A DNA stretch of 64,000 bases from Candidatus Parachristensenella avicola (GTDB taxonomy: Bacteria > Bacillota > Clostridia > Christensenellales > UMGS416): the NCBI GenBank assembly GCA_904420205.1, contig CAJFUN010000030.1, positions 93,718 to 157,717 on the forward strand. The letters are read 5' to 3'. This document shows positions 62,648 to 64,000 of the stretch, piece after piece. The notes under the pieces are model-generated. The model searched no databases. It was not told where the DNA came from and saw nothing but the letters and a program-made list of their open reading frames with translations. The translations under genes were made by a program, and so were the position numbers. How positions within the stretch are numbered: position 1 is the first letter of the stretch; each line of letters starts with the position of its first letter.

Positions 62648-62685
62648 AAAAAAACCCCCGCTGGGACGAAGCGGGGGTCATTCCC
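62648..62685 (-). terminator. Terminator of the right-edge solute-binding protein gene
   Basis: Eight-pair stem ACCCCCGC / GCGGGGGT (62654-62661 and 62671-62678) with a run of eight T on the minus strand. Confidence 0.85.
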
Positions 62686-62713
62686 GCGGGCAAGCCCGCA
62701 GGGGAGGAAACCC

Positions 62714-64000
62714 TTATTCGGTCACGATATCGGTGAAGTAGCCGGCTTCCTGATAGCGCTTGAGGTTCTCCACGTACCGGGAGGTCATCTTGGCCTCAAC
62801 GGCCTCCATGCCCTCGTTTATGGCATAGGTCTGGAACTCGTTCCAGGCCTGCTCACAAGCAGCCTCGGAATCAGCCGTGATCATCGCCGCGATGGACTTG
62901 GTCCACTGGTCGGTGATCTTGGTGTACATGGCCATCTCGTCGTCGTCGCTCTCCACGCGGGCGAAGCTCATGGCCGGGTTCTTATCCTGATAGCAGGCTT
63001 CCTTCTTGATCAGGCGATCCTGGTAGTCTTCCTCAGCGTCGTACTTAGCCCATTCATCCATGGCATTCATCACGCTGGCGGGGCCGCTCGGGATACCCTC
63101 GTAGCGATCGGAGCCCTGGAAGTACCAGGGGCCGATGCCCGTGTAAGTGGATTTGCGCTCCTCGGCAGGACGATTCTTGAAGTCTTCACGGGTTATAGGC
63201 AGACCATCTACCAGGTCAAAGTGTACACCCTCGATGCCCCACTGGGTCAGCTGGTCGCCCTGCGGGCTCTTCAGGAACTCCATGTAGTTGATGGCACGGC
63301 CGGGGTTCTCGCAGTTGGTGGAGATGAAGCAGCTGGACCAACCGGTGCCGTAGTCATAGGATACTTCCTGCAGGCCATCGACACCCTTGTAGGTCAGGCC
63401 GCCCTGCACAAGCCGCCATACAGGCTTGCTCAGGTCATCATACTTACCGCCGGCATCGTTGTCGCGCAGCTTCTGGTTCAGGCTCTTGGCATAGCCCCAG
63501 TTGTAAGAGGCAGCAAAGGACACGTTGGACTCGTTGCGGGAGAAGAAGTCCTCGGGACGCACGCCCAGGTAATCCTGAGCCAGGATGCCCTCGCGGTACC
63601 ACTTGTTCAGCAGCTTGTAGTACTCCAGCCACTTCTCATCGCGGAAGCGCAGCTTGATGGACTTGCTCTCCTCATCCCACTGGGCGTTGTTCTGCGGGCA
63701 GCCCATCCAGTAGGACAGGATCTCGGCCCAGGAAGGATGCATGTTGAACACGATCTGCACGCCCACGTCGGCAGCATTCTCCTTCACGGTGTAGAAAGCC
63801 GCTTCCAGATCCTCCACCGTCTTGAAGGGGGTGGCGATACCCAGCTTATCCGCAATATCGGCGCGATATACGATGGTGGCGTTGGTGAAGTTGCCTACAG
63901 CGTTATCATCGGCATAGTCAGCCTCATCCTTGTAGTGGGTCTTGAAGGTATACACATGGCCGTCGGCAGCCGTGTTGTTGATGACCTCCAGGGGATCCAC
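62714..64000 (-). CDS. Extracellular solute-binding protein, partial (5' end beyond window)
   Basis: At least 428 residues; the start and signal peptide lie outside the right edge. The frame is open to the boundary (reading DPLEVINNTAADGHVYTFKT). It resembles the lipoprotein at 53622-55433: both share DPLE..NN..ADGHVYT, GREGIL/WYREG-type segments, GIEGVHFDL/GIEGIHYEL and the terminal AGYFTDI/AGYFTEI. The family is the LplA/YtcQ-like sugar-binding type. No permease genes are visible, and the neighbour on the left is the ceramidase-like gene. Confidence 0.88.
   Translation of the reverse strand: MDPLEVINNTAADGHVYTFKTHYKDEADYADDNAVGNFTNATIVYRADIADKLGIATPFKTVEDLEAAFYTVKENAADVGVQIVFNMHPSWAEILSYWMGCPQNNAQWDEESKSIKLRFRDEKWLEYYKLLNKWYREGILAQDYLGVRPEDFFSRNESNVSFAASYNWGYAKSLNQKLRDNDAGGKYDDLSKPVWRLVQGGLTYKGVDGLQEVSYDYGTGWSSCFISTNCENPGRAINYMEFLKSPQGDQLTQWGIEGVHFDLVDGLPITREDFKNRPAEERKSTYTGIGPWYFQGSDRYEGIPSGPASVMNAMDEWAKYDAEEDYQDRLIKKEACYQDKNPAMSFARVESDDDEMAMYTKITDQWTKSIAAMITADSEAACEQAWNEFQTYAINEGMEAVEAKMTSRYVENLKRYQEAGYFTDIVTE

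Overview
The window reads as a dense, GC-rich chromosomal segment of a Gram-positive, Clostridia-type Firmicute. Support for this: AGGAGG-like ribosome sites before nearly every gene with frequent TTG/GTG starts, ECF-type vitamin transporters, type III pantothenate kinase (coaX), formate-tetrahydrofolate ligase, a DUF951 protein, lipoprotein solute-binding proteins, and no outer-membrane genes. A Christensenellales-like or other high-GC clostridial lineage is plausible, but that is inference; no rRNA or other phylogenetic marker settles it. Both outer genes are cut by the window: an MBOAT acyltransferase on the left and a solute-binding protein on the right.

Layout. 1-6.8 kb (+): surface-polymer cluster of MBOAT acyltransferase, DHHW protein, sulfatase, lipid kinase and rhamnosidase-like hydrolase. 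7.1-7.6 kb: decayed IS200/IS605 remnant. 7.7-11.9 kb (-): heterodimeric ABC exporter under a TetR regulator with clear operators. 12.1-13.8 kb: ECF S-component divergent from a MocR-type regulator that is truncated and lacks the PLP lysine. 14.4-21.6 kb (-): fhs, an unknown protein, an aldose-epimerase-like protein, htpG with a Cys/His repeat linker, and a panT-coaX-cupin unit. 21.8-26.9 kb (+): mscS-type channel, DUF951, lepB, ilvB, ilvN, HAD phosphatase, tcdA. 27.4-30 kb (-): ABC-2 exporter. 31.2-38.5 kb (-): MacAB-like export system (adaptor, double-FtsX permease, two ATPases, one fused to an AbrB-like domain) behind araB. 38.8-43.2 kb (-): topoisomerase IV-like parE-parC. 45.3-51.6 kb (+): complete F-type ATP synthase operon without a normal delta gene. 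51.6-64 kb: HIT protein, MFS transporter, two related solute-binding lipoproteins, MATE exporter, nucleoside hydrolase, DUF1858 and zinc-ribbon proteins, Fe-S aldo/keto reductase, serine hydrolase and a ceramidase-like protein.

The two strongest oddities are protein architectures. First, the ATP synthase alpha gene carries at its 5' end the C-terminal half of the delta (OSCP) subunit, and no N-terminal delta domain exists in the operon. Every alpha subunit would then bring its own stalk-binding module. Second, the Hsp90 homologue HtpG has its charged linker replaced by four 14-residue Cys/His repeats that look metal-binding. Secondary points are the ABC ATPase-AbrB fusion, the degenerate MocR regulator and an IS200 fossil too short for ordinary gene calling. 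Several spacers of 0.3-1.2 kb contain no recognisable genes. I saw no tRNA, rRNA, CRISPR array or prophage.
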